Assembly: GCF_900963305.1 (NCBI RefSeq)
Contig: NC_042514.1
Location: forward strand, 18,504,029-18,568,028
Length of the DNA stretch: 64,000 bases
Source: Echeneis naucrates
Lineage: Eukaryota; Chordata; Actinopteri; Carangiformes; Echeneidae
Reading direction: 5' to 3'
The position numbers and the translations under genes are program-made. The notes below the pieces were generated by a model. The model worked only from the letters and a program-made list of their open reading frames with translations. It did no database searches and was not told the DNA's origin. Position 1 is the first letter of the stretch. Each line of letters starts with the position of its first letter. Shown here one piece after another: positions 9,628 to 21,056 of this stretch.

Positions 9628-12589
9628 AAAAGAGGAGCTAAAAACAAAAACCTAACTGTAATTAAAACAGCCACAAACTTAGTCTCAAATAACACTGCGA
9701 TCAAATGTGGACTGTTGAACATTCGATCATTATCATCAAAATCTCTACTAGTAAATGATCTCATAGCTGATCACCATATTGATTTATTTTGTATAACTGA
9801 AACGTGGCTGCAGCAGGATGAGTATGTTAGCATTAATGAAGCTACACCCCCAACTCATGTTAACTTTCATATCCCTCGTACCACAGGTCGAGGAGGTGGG
9901 GTGGCTGCAATATTTCAGTCAAGCCTATTAATCAACCCCAGACCAAAATCTGGCTGCAGGTCTTTTGAAAGCCTCACTCTTAGTCTCTCCCACTCGGACT
10001 GGAAAGGTGAAAAACCAGTTCTGTTAGTTACAGTATACCGTCCACCTGGTCCGTACTCAGAATTCCTATCAGAGTTTTCTGAGTTTATATCAGAGTTAGT
10101 ACTTAGTACAGATAAAATCATTATTCTGGGAGATTTCAATATACATGTTGATGTAGAAAGCGACAGCCTTAGTTCTGGGTTTCTTTCCCTACTAAACTCA
10201 ATTGGCTTTTCCCAGCACGTGAATGAACCCACTCACTTTTACAATCATATCCTTGATCTTGTTCTAACTTATGGCATTGAAATTGACAAGCTAACAATTC
10301 TTCCCCAAAATTCTCTCCTGTCTGACCATTACCTTATTACATTTGAGTTTACTTTAATGGGCTCCACAGCATTGAGGAATAAATTCAGCTATAGAAGATG
10401 TTTATCTGAAGCTGCTGTGGCTAAATTTAAAGAGAACATTTGGTCATCATTCCCAACAATGCCATATCTAAATCTAAATTTAAATGAGGATTTCTCCCAT
10501 ACGCAGGTTGATGACCTTGTGACTAGCACTATGGCCACACTGCGTTCGAATCTTGATAATGCCGCCCCTCTCAAAAAGAAAGTATTCAATCTGAGGAGGA
10601 TGGCTCCCTGGTATAGTTACCAAATCCGTACCTTGAAGCAGACATCAAGGAAATTAGAAAGAAACTGGCGTTCCAGTAAGTCAGAAGAGTCTCACAGAGC
10701 CTGGAAAGACAGCCTAAAAACGTATAAAAAAGCTCTCCGCAGTGCTAGAAGTTCATATTACTCAGCACTCATAGAAGAAAACAAGAACAACCCCAGGTTT
10801 CTCTTCAGCACTGTAGCCAGGCTGACAGAGAGCCATAGCTCAGTTGAACCAGTGATCCCCTTAGCTCTAAGCAGTAATGATTTTATTAGTTTTTTTTTTT
10901 CAGACAAAATTCTCACGATCAGAGAAAGAATTTATCAGCTCTTGCCTACGTTAGATAAAAATCCCCTTCTGAAGACGGCAACTGCTGAATCAGCTGCGGC
11001 GCCTCTTTTACATCTGGAATCATTCTCACCTCTAAATCTCTCAGAGCTAGCTTCTATAGTTTCATCATCCAGACCGTCAACCTGTCTATTAGACCCAGTA
11101 CCAACTAGCCTCTTTAAAGAGATCTTTTATGTAATTGAGCCGTTTATTCTAGATTTGGTTAATCTGACTTTATTTCTGGGTTATGTACCTCAGGCACTTA
11201 AGACTGCGGTCATCAAACCCCAGCTTAAAAAGCCTAATCTTGATCCAGATGTTTTGGCAAACTATAGACCCATATCGAACCTTCCATTTATTTCTAAAAT
11301 CATTGAGAAAGCTGTAGCAAAACAACTACACGAGCATCTGGATGGGAACAGTTTGTTTGAAGAGTTTCAGTCAGGATTTAGAGCCCATCATAGCACAGAA
11401 ACAGCGCTGGTTAAAGTCTCCAATGACATTCTAATGGCCTCAGACAATGGATCAGCCTCCATACTTCGCCTTCTAGATCTTAGTGCTGCATTCGACACCA
11501 TAGATCACAATATTTTACTACAGAGACTGGAACATGAAATTGGAATTAAAGGAACTGCACTAAAGTGGTTCAAATCCTACTTATCAGATAGACATCAGTT
11601 TGTTCATGTAAACAACAGCTCCTCCTCATGTACTGTAGTCAGTCATGGAGTCCCGCAGGGTTCGGTACTTGGACCAATCCTCTTTACGCTTTATCTGCTT
11701 CCTCTAGGCAACATTATCAGGAAACACAGCATCAATTTCCACTGCTACGCAGACGATACTCAGCTGTACCTATCAATGAAGCCAAATGAAGTCAGTCAGA
11801 TAGTCAGACTGCAGGCATGTCTTGATGACATAAAAGTCTGGATGACTGGAAATTTTTTACTTCTCAACTCTGACAAAACAGAAGTTATTGTACTCGGTCC
11901 TAAGCACCTCAGAAAAATACTATCTAATCATCTCATCAGTTTTGGACGGCATTACTTTGGCCTCCAGCTCCACTGTAAGAAACCTTGGAGTAATTTTTGA
12001 CCAGGACATGTCCTTTGTCCCTCACATAAAACAAGTTAGTCGGGCAGCTTTCTTCCACCTGAGAAACATTAGGAAAATCAGAAACATCCTCTCTCAGGAT
12101 GATGCAGAAAAACTAGTCCATGCATTTGTAACTTCTAGGCTGGACTACTGTAACTCATTACTATCTGCATGTCCAAACAAATCTCTAAAAGGCCTTCAGT
12201 TAATTCAGAACGCTGCTGCACGAATATTAACAGGAACTAGGAAAAGAGATCACATCTCTCCCGTGTTAGCTGCTCTTCATTGGCTGCCAGTAAAATATAG
12301 AGTAGAATTCAAAATCCTTCTTTTAACGTATAAAGCTCTTAATGGCCAAGCTCCATCGTATCTCAGAGAGGTCATAGTTCCTTACTGTCCTAGCAGGCCA
12401 CTCCGCTCTCTAGATGGAGGTTTACTTGTGGTTCCTAGAGTCTCCAAGAGTAAATCTGGAGGCAGATCGTTCAGTTATCAGGCTCCTCTTCTATGGAACC
12501 AACTCCCAGCATCGGTCCGGGGGGCGGACTCTTTAGTAACTTTCAAGACCAGGCTTAAAACTTTCCTGTATGACAGAGCGTACAGTTAA
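9628..12589 (+). pseudogene. L2 ORF2, copy 2, one frameshift
   Basis: Endonuclease and reverse transcriptase are continuous from about 9,628 to 11,940 (over 760 residues), including [10 protein letters not shown]. One extra T near 11,940 (CAGTTTTGG against CAGTTTGG) moves the C-terminal extension to another frame, ending at 12,589. Copies 1 and 3 are intact at this spot. Confidence 0.9.
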
Positions 12590-12648
12590 AAAGTCCTCTA
12601 CTCTTTAGGTATGCTGCTATAGGCCTAGGCTGCTGGGGAAGGACTGAG

Positions 12649-12693
<45 letters not shown>

Positions 12694-13402
12694 CTCTGTC
12701 TCTCCCTGTCACCCTCTCTCCCTCTTTCTCTCTAACTCCCTCCTTGCATGCGCTGATAAAAACCATCCTTATTAAAAAAAAAACAAAAAAAACAAAACAG
12801 TTTCACCCAGTTCTAAGCATTTATACTGCATTTACTAACCATGTTCTGCCAAAGTCTCTGTCTCTCCCAGTTCCTCTCCTCTCTCTCCCTGTCCTCATCC
12901 TGCAGGTGGTGACTCATCTCCATCCCATGTTCCTGCAACACCTGCTGGTCCCATATAGCATGAATTCTGTATTACAGCTCAACTCCATGAACTTCATGCA
13001 ACAACATGTTCCTGCCTACACCCCCCCCCTCCAATGCCTGCCTGCCTGTCTCTCTCTCTCTCTCTCTCTCAACCCAACCGGTCAAGGCAGATGGCCGCCC
13101 CCCTTGAGCCTGGTTCTGCTCGAGGTTTCTGCCTCTTAAAGGAAGTTTTTCCTTTCCACTGTTGCCAAGTGCTTGCTCATCGGGGGATCTGTTGGGTCTC
13201 TTTAAATAAATTTATAAAGAGTTTGGTCTAGACCTGCTCTATATGTAAAGTGCCTTGATGTAACTTTGTTATGATTTGGCGCTATACAAATAAATCTGAT
13301 TTGATTTGATTTGATTTGATATACTCACGAGAAGTCTTGAAGTGAAGCATCAGCTGACCTCTGACCTCTCTGCCATTGTTGAAAAAGAATTACAGAAAAT
13401 AC

Positions 13403-13475
13403 TGTTCCTGCCCAGTTTCGAACTGGGGACCTTTCGCGTGTGAGGCAAACGTGATGACCACTACACTACAGAAAC
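13403..13475 (-). tRNA. trnav-cac: tRNA-Val (CAC)
   Basis: 73 bases with acceptor GTTTCTG paired to CAGGAAC (one G-T pair), intact GTGTAGTGG D arm, loop CTCACAC, and TTCGAAA T loop with paired stems. A run of four T lies 3 to 6 bases past the 3' end on its strand, a good Pol III terminator. The anticodon stem has a T-G wobble. Confidence 0.9.
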
Positions 13476-13813
13476 CTGTACAGGACACCCTCTTCCCCTT
13501 GTTGATGAAATGCCATCGTTACTACTGTTGTGATGGCCTCCCACGTGCTCTGAAAAGAACAATAGAGAGGCCGACATCCTGAAGCCTGGGCCAGAGTTGT
13601 CTGCCTGTTTGGAAATGGCGCCATGACCCCAGGATCCACCCCAAGGGTGTGGTTCTGAGTTTGAAGAGGAGGGCATTTGCTAGACACCAGCGCCCTCAGC
13701 AGGGATCCCCGATGACGTCACACAGGTAATAAAGACGCTCCATGGCTCTTGATCTTCGCTTTTTCCCAGTGCCCCAGTTGTGGGAGAGAACTGTCCCAGC
13801 TTTTGTCTGGACC

Positions 13814-15157
13814 TCTCCAATGATATTTTAATTGCTTCTGACAATGGATCAGCCTCCATACTTCTCATTTTGGATCTTAGTGCTGCTTTCGACACCATGC
13901 ACCATGCACTAAGGTGGTTCAAATCCTATTTATCAGATAGACATCAGTTAGTTCATGTTAACAACAGCTCCTCCTCATGCGCTGCAGTCTGTTATGGAGT
14001 CCCACAGGGTTCACTACTTGGACCAATCCTCTTTATGCTTCATCTACTTCCTCTCGGCAACATTATCAGGACATCAGACATTTCTTGAACACATACAAGT
14101 CTGGATGACCCATCATTTTTTACTCCTTAATTCTGACAAAACTGAAGTTGTTGTACTCGGCCCGAAGCACCTCAGAGAAATGCAATCTAATCATAATCAG
14201 TCTGGATGGCATTACGTTGGTGTCCAGCTCCACTGTAAGAAACCTCGGAGTAACCTTTGACCAGGACATGTCCTTTGTCCCTGACATAAAAGAAGTCAGT
14301 AGGGCAGCTTTGTTCCCCCTGAGAAAAATTAAGTAAATCAGAGACATCCTCTCTCAGGATGATGCAGAAAAACTCGTCCATGTATTTGTAACTTCTAGGC
14401 TGGACTACTGTAACTCGTTACTATCTAGATGTCCAAACAAATCTCTGAAAGGCCTTCAGTTGATTCAGAACGCTACAGCAAGAAAATTAACAGTCACTAG
14501 GAAATGAGATCACATCTCTCCCGTGTTAGCTGCTTTTCATTGGCTGCCAGTAAAATATAGAGTAGAATTTAAAATCCTTCCGTTAACATATAAAGCTCTT
14601 AATGGCTGAGCTCCATCACGTCTCAGAGAGCTCATAGTTCCTTACTGTCTTAGTAGGCCACTCCACTCTCTAGGTGGAGGTTAACTTGTGGTTCCTAGAG
14701 TCTTCAAGAAGAAATCTGGAGGCGGCTCTTTCAGTTAACAGGCTCCTCTTCCATGGAACCAACTTCCAGTATCGTTTTGGGGGGCGGACTCTTACGCAAA
14801 TTTCAAGATCAGGCTGAAAACTTTCTTATATGACAGAGCTTATAGTTAAAAAGTTAAAGTCCTCTACTCTTTAGCTATGCTACTATAGGCCTAGGCTGCT
14901 GGGGGAAGGACTGAGCTTCTCTCTCTCTCTCTCTCTCTCTCTCCCTGTTTCTCCCAGTTCTAAGCATTTGTACTGCATTTACTAACCATGTTTTCCCGAA
15001 GTCTGTCTCTCCCAGCTCCCCTCCTCACTCCCTGTCCTCATCCTGCAAGTGGTGACTCATCGCCATACCATGTTCCTGCAAGGCCTAGACCTCTAGACCT
15101 GCTCTTCATGTAAAGTACCTTTATGTCACTTTGTTATGATTTGGCGCAATACAAAGA
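13814..15157 (+). mobile_element. decayed 5'-truncated L2 fragment in array
   Basis: Runs from the RT motif A region to the GGCGCAATACAAAG tail, lacking part of the palm and carrying several stop codons (for example after LREKLK). It keeps the (CT)n tract near 14,920. It is clearly older than the full-length copies and recurs at 18,802 and 61,348 with the same lesions. Confidence 0.85.
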
Positions 15158-15311
15158 CCTGCCCCTCATGTAATTTTACTACGAAAATTGAAGCAGCTGA
15201 GAATGCAAGGCAAGAACCAAAAACATCGCTATAGCCAATTTTTCTAATTGAATTAAGAGGTATGCCTTAACTAAAGAGAGATGCTGATTTGTTTCCAATT
15301 GATAGCAAACA

Positions 15312-15384
15312 TGTTTCTGCCCAGTTTCGAACTGGGGACCTTTCGCGTGTGAGGCGAACGTGATGACCACTACACTACAGAAAC
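15312..15384 (-). tRNA. trnav-cac: tRNA-Val (CAC)
   Basis: Complete cloverleaf: GTTTCTG pairs fully with CAGAAAC, D arm GTGTAGTGG, loop CTCACAC, T arm CCCAG-TTCGAAA-CTGGG, discriminator A. Stems are fully paired. Confidence 0.92.
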
Positions 15385-15501
15385 CTGCGCAGGACACCCT
15401 CTTCCCCTTGATGATGAAATGCCATCGTTAATACGAAAATTGAAGCAACTGAGAATGCAAGGCAGGAACCAAAAACATCTGTTTCCAGCTGACAGCAAAC
15501 A

Positions 15502-15574
15502 TGTTTCCGCCCAGTTTCGAACTGGGGACCTTTCGCGTGTTAGGCGAACGTGATGACCACTACACTACGGAAAC
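15502..15574 (-). tRNA. trnav-aac: tRNA-Val (AAC)
   Basis: Complete cloverleaf with GTTTCCG/CGGAAAC acceptor, loop CTAACAC and TTCGAAA T loop. It matches the vertebrate tRNA-Val-AAC consensus closely. A T run (complement of CCAAAAAC) follows about 25 bases downstream. Confidence 0.93.
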
Positions 15575-15631
15575 CCGCACAGGTCACCTCCTTCCGCTTA
15601 TCAAGAAATGCCATCATTAACACTGTTGCGA

Positions 15632-16093
15632 TAATTGCAGTGGTATCAGATGTCGGAAGAGGCCGTCCCACAAGTGTCTCTGGCTTTACATCCTAAACAT
15701 CAGGCTAAAGAATTGGGTGGGATGGTAAAACTAGCATTAGCACAGGATGATTGGGTTATCACGGACATTCGCGGAGTACTTTATTCGGCTAGAGCCAACA
15801 TATACTCAATTCAAGTAGAAGCCGTAGATAGCTCAGTTCTGGAGGAGGCCCAGGTCTCCCGGTTTCACGGTAGAGAAAAAAACAGATCACCCTGAGGCTG
15901 CGTCTATCATTGACTCTCTACCAGAGTCCCTATGGGCGCAGGGCCCGACAGAAGTGCGACTGGTGCAATGTGAACCATTAACTTTTGAGGTGAACACCTC
16001 TGATCCAGTGTGGATCAATCAGTACCCCCACAAGCCCCAAACAGAGGAGGGCATCGCAGACTTCATTCAGGGCCTCATATCACAGGGCGTATG
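15632..16093 (+). mobile_element. retroviral pol fossil fragment 2
   Basis: Same protease/reverse transcriptase-boundary fossil as at 5,970, starting slightly later. Broken, without LTRs, and embedded between an AAC tRNA and a TAC relic. Confidence 0.55.
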
Positions 16094-16139
16094 ATCTCTG
16101 ACCTCTCTGCCGTTGTTGAAAAAGAATAACCGAAAACAC

Positions 16140-16208
16140 AGTTTCTGCCCAGTTTCAAACTGGGGATCTTTCGCCTGTAATGCAAACGTGATGACCGATA
16201 CACTACGG
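16140..16208 (-). pseudogene. truncated tRNA-Val-like relic (TAC variant)
   Basis: TATCGG/TTTGAAA variant. The 5' acceptor end is lost where the sequence joins TTCTGAGTTTGAAGAGG, the start of another array block. Confidence 0.7.
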
Positions 16209-16371
16209 TTCTGAGTTTGAAGAGGAGGGCATTTGCTAGACACCAGCGCCCTCAGCAGGGATCCCCGATGACGTCACACAGGTAATAAAGACGCTCCATG
16301 GCTCTTGATCTTCGCTTTTTCCCAGTGCCCCGGTTGTGGGAGAGAGCTGTCCCAGCTTTTGTCTGGACCTC

Positions 16372-16655
16372 TCCAATGATATTCTAATTGCTTCAGACAA
16401 TGGATCAGCCTCCATACTTCTCCTTTTGGATCTTAGTGCTGCTTTCGACACCATAGATCACAATATTTTACTACAGAGACTGGAACATGAAATTGGGATT
16501 AAAGGAACTGCAATAAGGTGGTTCAAATCCTACTTATCAGATAGACATCAGTTTGTTCATGTTCACAACAGCTCCTCCTCATGCACTGCAGTCAGTTATG
16601 GAGTCCCACAGGTTTGGGTACTTGGACCAATCGTCTTTACGCTTCATCTAGGCAC
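16372..16655 (+). mobile_element. L2 reverse transcriptase fragment in array
   Basis: Same truncated piece as 7,174-7,455, with open frame from [10 protein letters not shown] to the GVPQ region and the CTTCATCTAGGCACC end. Confidence 0.85.
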
Positions 16656-16808
16656 CAAATGCCATCTTTACTACCGCAATTACACAATGAATTGACCAAA
16701 CAAACAGCTGAAGCCAACATTTTCTATTCTAAATCAGAGGTAGCACTTACCAAATACAAAGGTCCGGTTTGTCTGCAGTTTTCTCATATTTAGAGCCGAC
16801 AGCAGATC

Positions 16809-16881
16809 TGTTTCTGCTCAGGTTTGAACTGGGGATCATTCGCGTGAAAGGCGACCGTGATGACCACTACACTACAGAAAC
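16809..16881 (-). tRNA. tRNA-Val body with anticodon TTC (Glu)
   Basis: 73 bases. The anticodon loop is CTTTCAC where the sister TAC genes have CTTACAC, a single change at the middle anticodon base. The D arm is intact and the T loop reads TTCAAAC. One T-stem mismatch (CCCAG/CTGAG). It is likely decaying, but it would present a glutamate anticodon on a valine body if expressed. Confidence 0.6.
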
Positions 16882-17224
16882 CGGAGCACAAGCTGCTCTG
16901 CCCCTTCTGTCAGGTTTAAGCCACCTACAACATGATTAAACAGGGAAGAAAGACAAAGGACAACAGCGCTCATTTTTACTTGCAAGGAGAACAGACAGAG
17001 ATATGTTCAGTTACATTCTCTAACTGCTCTGACGTATCTCTTCCGTTCTCCCCTCTTTATTTCCTTAGGGTGGTCCCTAGTTAGTATGATCTCAAGTCCT
17101 GTAAGAAAAACACAAGTTTCTGCATTGCTGCAGGGTTAGTAAAAGTACAAAAGATACTCATGAGAAGTCTTGAAGTAAAGTATCAGCTGATCTCTCTACC
17201 TTTGTTAAGAAACACAGAAAGTTG
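16882..17224. repeat. 320 bp array spacer block, copy 1 of 4
   Basis: Block between a TAC-type and a CAC-type tRNA, starting near AGCTGCTCTGCCCC and containing CAACAGCGCTCATTTTTAC. It recurs near 20,650, 22,080 and 27,400. Its reading frames are short and unconserved, so no gene is called. Confidence 0.75.
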
Positions 17225-17297
17225 TATTTCTGCCCAGTTTCGAACTGTGGACCTTTCGCGTGTGAGGCTAACTTGATGACCACTACACTACAGAAAC
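17225..17297 (-). pseudogene. degenerate tRNA-Val (CAC)
   Basis: CAC loop intact, but there is a mismatch in the anticodon stem (TTAGC/GCGAA), an A in the T stem (CACAG) and T at acceptor position 72. Confidence 0.7.
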
Positions 17298-17475
17298 CTG
17301 CACAAGCCAGCCCCTTCCCCTTGATGATGAAATGCCATTGTTACTACGAAAATTGAAGCAACTGAGAATGCAAGGCAAGAACCAAAAACATCGCGAAAGC
17401 CAATTCTCTAATTGAATTAAGAGGTATGCAGTAACTAAAAAAAGATGCTGATTTATTTCCAGCTGACAACAAACA

Positions 17476-17548
17476 TGTCTCCGCCCAGTTTCGAACTGGG
17501 GACCTTTCGCGTGTTAGGCGAACGTGATGACCACTACACTACGGAAAC
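17476..17548 (-). tRNA. trnav-aac: tRNA-Val (AAC), one acceptor change
   Basis: Complete apart from TGTCTCC at the 3' acceptor, which leaves one mismatch opposite GTTTCCG. Loops and promoter boxes match the consensus. Confidence 0.8.
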
Positions 17549-17850
17549 CCACTCAGGTCACCTCCCTCCGCTTATCAAGAAATGCCATCATTACTACTGT
17601 TGCGATCGCCTCCCACGTGCTTTGAAAAGAACAATCGAGAGGACTACATCCTGAAGCCTGGGCCAGAGTTGTCTACATGTTTGGAAATGGCGCCATGACC
17701 CCAGGATCCACCCCTAGGGTATGGTTCTGAGTTTGAAGAGGAGGGCATTTGCTAGACGCCAGCGCCCTCATCAGGGTTCCCCAATGACGTCACACAGGTA
17801 ATAAAGACGCTCTCTTGCATTTTTTCCATATTAAGAGCCAACAGCAAATC

Positions 17851-17923
17851 TGTTTCTACCCAGTTTCAAACTGGGGATCTTTCGCGTGTAATGCAAACGT
17901 GATGACCGATACACTACGGAAAG
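17851..17923 (-). pseudogene. tRNA-Val-like relic (TAC variant)
   Basis: TATCGG D loop and TTTGAAA T loop as at 289, but the anticodon stem reads GCGTG as in the intact genes. Confidence 0.7.
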
Positions 17924-18095
17924 CTGCACTGGACACTCCCTTCCCCTTGACGATGAAATGCCATCGTTACTTCGAATATTGCTGACAATGCAAGGGAAGA
18001 ACCAAAAACATCGCTAAAGCCAATTCTTTAATCGAATTAAGAGGTATGGATTAACTAGAAACAGACGCTGATTTATTTCCAGCTGACAGCAAACA

Positions 18096-18168
18096 TGTTT
18101 CCGCGCAGTTTCGCACTGGGGACCTTTCGCGAGTTAGGCGAACGTGATGACCACTACACTACCGAAAC
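18096..18168 (-). pseudogene. degenerate tRNA-Val (AAC)
   Basis: AAC loop present. The T loop is TGCGAAA, there is a change in the T stem/acceptor (CGCGCAG), and one in the 5' acceptor (GTTTCGG). Confidence 0.7.
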
Positions 18169-18289
18169 CTGAACGCAAGCTGCTCCACCCTTTCCAATCT
18201 AATGATTTCTGACGTGAACAGGTACTTTCATAAAAGCTGCATTTGCTCTTCCAGTTGCATCACCGAAATTTGGTCTTCCTAAGAATAGA

Positions 18290-18320
18290 TGCAGATACTG
18301 GCAGGTATACTCACGAGAAG
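18290..18320. other. uninterrupted L2 target site
   Basis: GATACTGGCAGGTATACTCA is the unfilled version of the junctions flanking the L2 copies at 748 and 8,251. It fixes both L2 ends and shows the module existed before the insertion. A second unfilled version lies near 24,520 (CAGGTATATTCA). Confidence 0.9.
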
Positions 18321-18388
18321 TCTTGAAGTGAAGCATCAGCTGACCTCTGACCTCTCTGCCTTTGTTGAAAAAGAATTACAGAAAATAC

Positions 18389-18461
18389 TGTTCCTGCCCA
18401 GTTTCGAACTGGGGACCTTTCGCGTGTGAGGCGAACGTGATGACCACTACACTACAGAAAC
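18389..18461 (-). tRNA. trnav-cac: tRNA-Val (CAC)
   Basis: GTTTCTG/CAGGAAC acceptor, CTCACAC loop and intact arms. A T run (complement of GAAAAT) is directly downstream. Structurally sound. Confidence 0.9.
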
Positions 18462-18801
18462 CTGTACAGGACACCCTCTTCCCCTTGATGATGAAATGCC
18501 ATCGTTACCACTGTTGTGATCGCCTCCCACGTGCTCTGAAAAGAACAATAGAGAGGCCTACATCCTGAAGCCTGGGCCAGAGTTGTCTGCCTGTTTGGAA
18601 ATGGCGCCATGACCCCAGGATCCACCCCTAGGGTGTGGTTCTGAGTTTGAAGAGGAGGGCATTTGCTAGACACCAGCGCCCTCAGCAGGGATCCCCGATG
18701 ACGTCACACAGGTAATAAAGACGCTCCATGGCTCTTGATCTTCGCTTTTTCCCAGTACCCCGGTTGTGGGAGAGAGCTGTCCCAGCTTTTGTCTGGACCT
18801 C

Positions 18802-20187
18802 TCCAATGATATTCTAATTGCTTCAGACAATGGATCAGCCTCCATACTTCTCCTTTTGGATCTTAGTGCTGCTTTCGACACCATAGATCACAATATTTTA
18901 CTAGAGACTGGAACATGAAATTGGGATTAAAGGAACTGCAATAAGGTGGTTCAAATCCTATTTATCAGATAGACATCAGTTAGTTCATGTTAACAACAGC
19001 TCCTCCTCATGCGCTGCAGTCTGTTATGGAGTCCCACAGGGTTCGCTACTTGGACCAATCCTCTTTATGCTTCATCTACTTCCTCTCGGCAACATTATCA
19101 GGACATCAGACATTTCTTGAACACATACAAGTCTGGATGACCCATCATTTTTTACTCCTTAATTCTGACAAAACTGAAGTTGTTGTACTCGGCCCGAAGC
19201 ACCTCAGAGAAATGCAATCTAATCATAATCAGTCTGGATGGCATTACGTTGGTGTCCAGCTCCACTGTAAGAAACCTCGGAGTAACCTTTGACCAGGACA
19301 TGTCCTTTGTCCCTGACATAAAAGAAGTCAGTAGGGCAGCTTTGTTCCCCCTGAGAAAAATTAAGTAAATCAGAGACATCCTCTCTCAGGATGATGCAGA
19401 AAAACTCGTCCATGTATTGTAACTTCTAGGCTGGACTACTGTAACTCGTTACTATCTAGATGTCCAAACAAATCTCTGAAAGGCCTTCAGTTGATTCAGA
19501 ACGCTACAGCAAGAAAATTAACAGTCACTAGGAAATGAGATCACATCTCTCCCGTGTTAGCTGCTTTTCATTGGCTGCCAGTAAAATATAGAGTAGAATT
19601 TAAAATCCTTCCGTTAACATATAAAGCTCTTAATGGCTGAGCTCCATCACGTCTCAGAGAGCTCATAGTTCCTTACTGTCTTAGTAGGCCACTCCACTCT
19701 CTAGGTGGAGGTTAACTTGTGGTTCCTAGAGTCTTCAAGAAGAAATCTGGAGGCGGCTCTTTCAGTTAACAGGCTCCTCTTCCATGGAACCAACTTCCAG
19801 TATCGTTTTGGGGGGCGGACTCTTACGCAAATTTCAAGATCAGGCTGAAAACTTTCTTATATGACAGAGCTTATAGTTAAAAAGTTAAAGTCCTCTACTC
19901 TTTAGCTATGCTACTATAGGCCTAGGCTGCTGGGGGAAGGACTGAGCTTCTCTCTCTCTCTCTCTCTCTCTCTCCCTGTTTCTCCCAGTTCTAAGCATTT
20001 GTACTGCATTTACTAACCATGTTTTCCCGAAGTCTGTCTCTCCCAGCTCCCCTCCTCACTCCCTGTCCTCATCCTGCAAGTGGTGACTCATCGCCATACC
20101 ATGTTCCTGCAAGGCCTAGACCTCTAGACCTGCTCTTCATGTAAAGTACCTTTATGTCACTTTGTTATGATTTGGCGCAATACAAAG
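18802..20187 (+). mobile_element. decayed L2 fragment in array
   Basis: Same lesions and ends as 13,814-15,157, but it keeps the DTIDHNIL segment that the other lost. Ends GGCGCAATACAAAG. Confidence 0.85.
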
Positions 20188-20342
20188 ACCTGCCCCTCAT
20201 GTAATTTTACTACGAAAATTGAAGCAGCTGAGAATGCAAGGCAAGAACCAAAAACATCGCTAAAGCCAATTTTTCTAATTGAATTAAGAGGTATGCCTTA
20301 ACTAAAAAGAGATGCTGATTTATTTCCAATTGACAGCAAACA

Positions 20343-20415
20343 TGTTTCCACCCAGTTTCGAACTGGGGACCTTTCGCGTGTTAGGCGAACGTGATGACCA
20401 CTACACTACGGAAAC
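20343..20415 (-). tRNA. trnav-aac: tRNA-Val (AAC)
   Basis: Complete cloverleaf. The only oddity is a G-T closing pair in the acceptor (TGTTTCCACCC on the plus strand). Confidence 0.88.
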
Positions 20416-20568
20416 CTGCACGGGTCACTGGCTTCCCCTTGACGATGAAATGCCAGCGTTACTCCAGCAATTACACAAACAAACAGCTGAGGCCAATTCT
20501 CTAAACTAAATCAGAGGTAGCAATAACCAAACACACAGGTCCGGCTTGTGTAGAGCCGACAGCAAATC

Positions 20569-20641
20569 TGTTTCTGCCCAGGTTCGAACTGGGGATCTTT
20601 CGCGTGTAAGGCAAACGTGATGACCACTACACTACAGAAAC
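20569..20641 (-). tRNA. trnav-tac: tRNA-Val (TAC)
   Basis: GTTTCTG/CAGAAAC acceptor, GTGTAGTGG D arm, loop CTTACAC, TTCGAAC T loop with a fully paired stem, and one T-G wobble in the anticodon stem. Confidence 0.9.
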
Positions 20642-20983
20642 CTGAGCACAAGCTGCTCTGCCCCTTCTGTCAGGTTTAAACCACCTAGAACATGATGAAA
20701 CAGGGAAGAAAGACAAAGGACAACAGCGCTCATTTTTACTTGCAAGGAGAACAGACAGAGATATGTTCAGTTACATTCTCTAACTGCTCTGACGTATCTC
20801 TTCCGTTCTCCCCTCTTTATTTCCTTAGGGTGGTCCCTAGTTTGTATGATCTCAAGTCCTGTAAGAAAAACACAAGTTTCTGCATTCCTGCAGGGTTAGT
20901 AAAAGTACAAAAGATACTCATGAGAAGTCTTGAAGTAAGTATCAGCTGATCTCTCTACCTTTGTAAAGAAACACATAAAGTTC
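20642..20983. repeat. 320 bp array spacer block, copy 2 of 4
   Basis: Same block as at 16,882, between a TAC and a CAC tRNA. An 85-residue frame here is not conserved in the other copies. Confidence 0.75.
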
Positions 20984-21056
20984 TGTTTCTGCCCAGTTTC
21001 AAACTGTGGACCTTTCGCTTGTGAGGCTAACGTGATGACCACAACACTACAGAAAC
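20984..21056 (-). pseudogene. degenerate tRNA-Val (CAC)
   Basis: CTCACAA loop with anticodon CAC. Changes in the T stem, T loop (TTTGAAA), anticodon stem and D arm make function unlikely. Confidence 0.65.

Larger units (their letters stand above)
8251..13320 (+). mobile_element. full-length L2-clade LINE, copy 2
   Basis: 5.07 kb, same ends and flanks as copy 1 (CAGGTAT before, ATACTCACG after). It differs from copy 1 mainly by homopolymer lengths. Shared flanks show it reached this site by duplication of the locus, not by a second insertion. Confidence 0.9.
7505..13475. repeat. copy 2 of the 7.5 kb tandem duplication
   Basis: Mirrors 1-5,907 base for base apart from scattered homopolymer changes, and continues through the CAC tRNA that the N gap hides in copy 1. 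Beyond it the array differs from copy 1. Confidence 0.85.
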
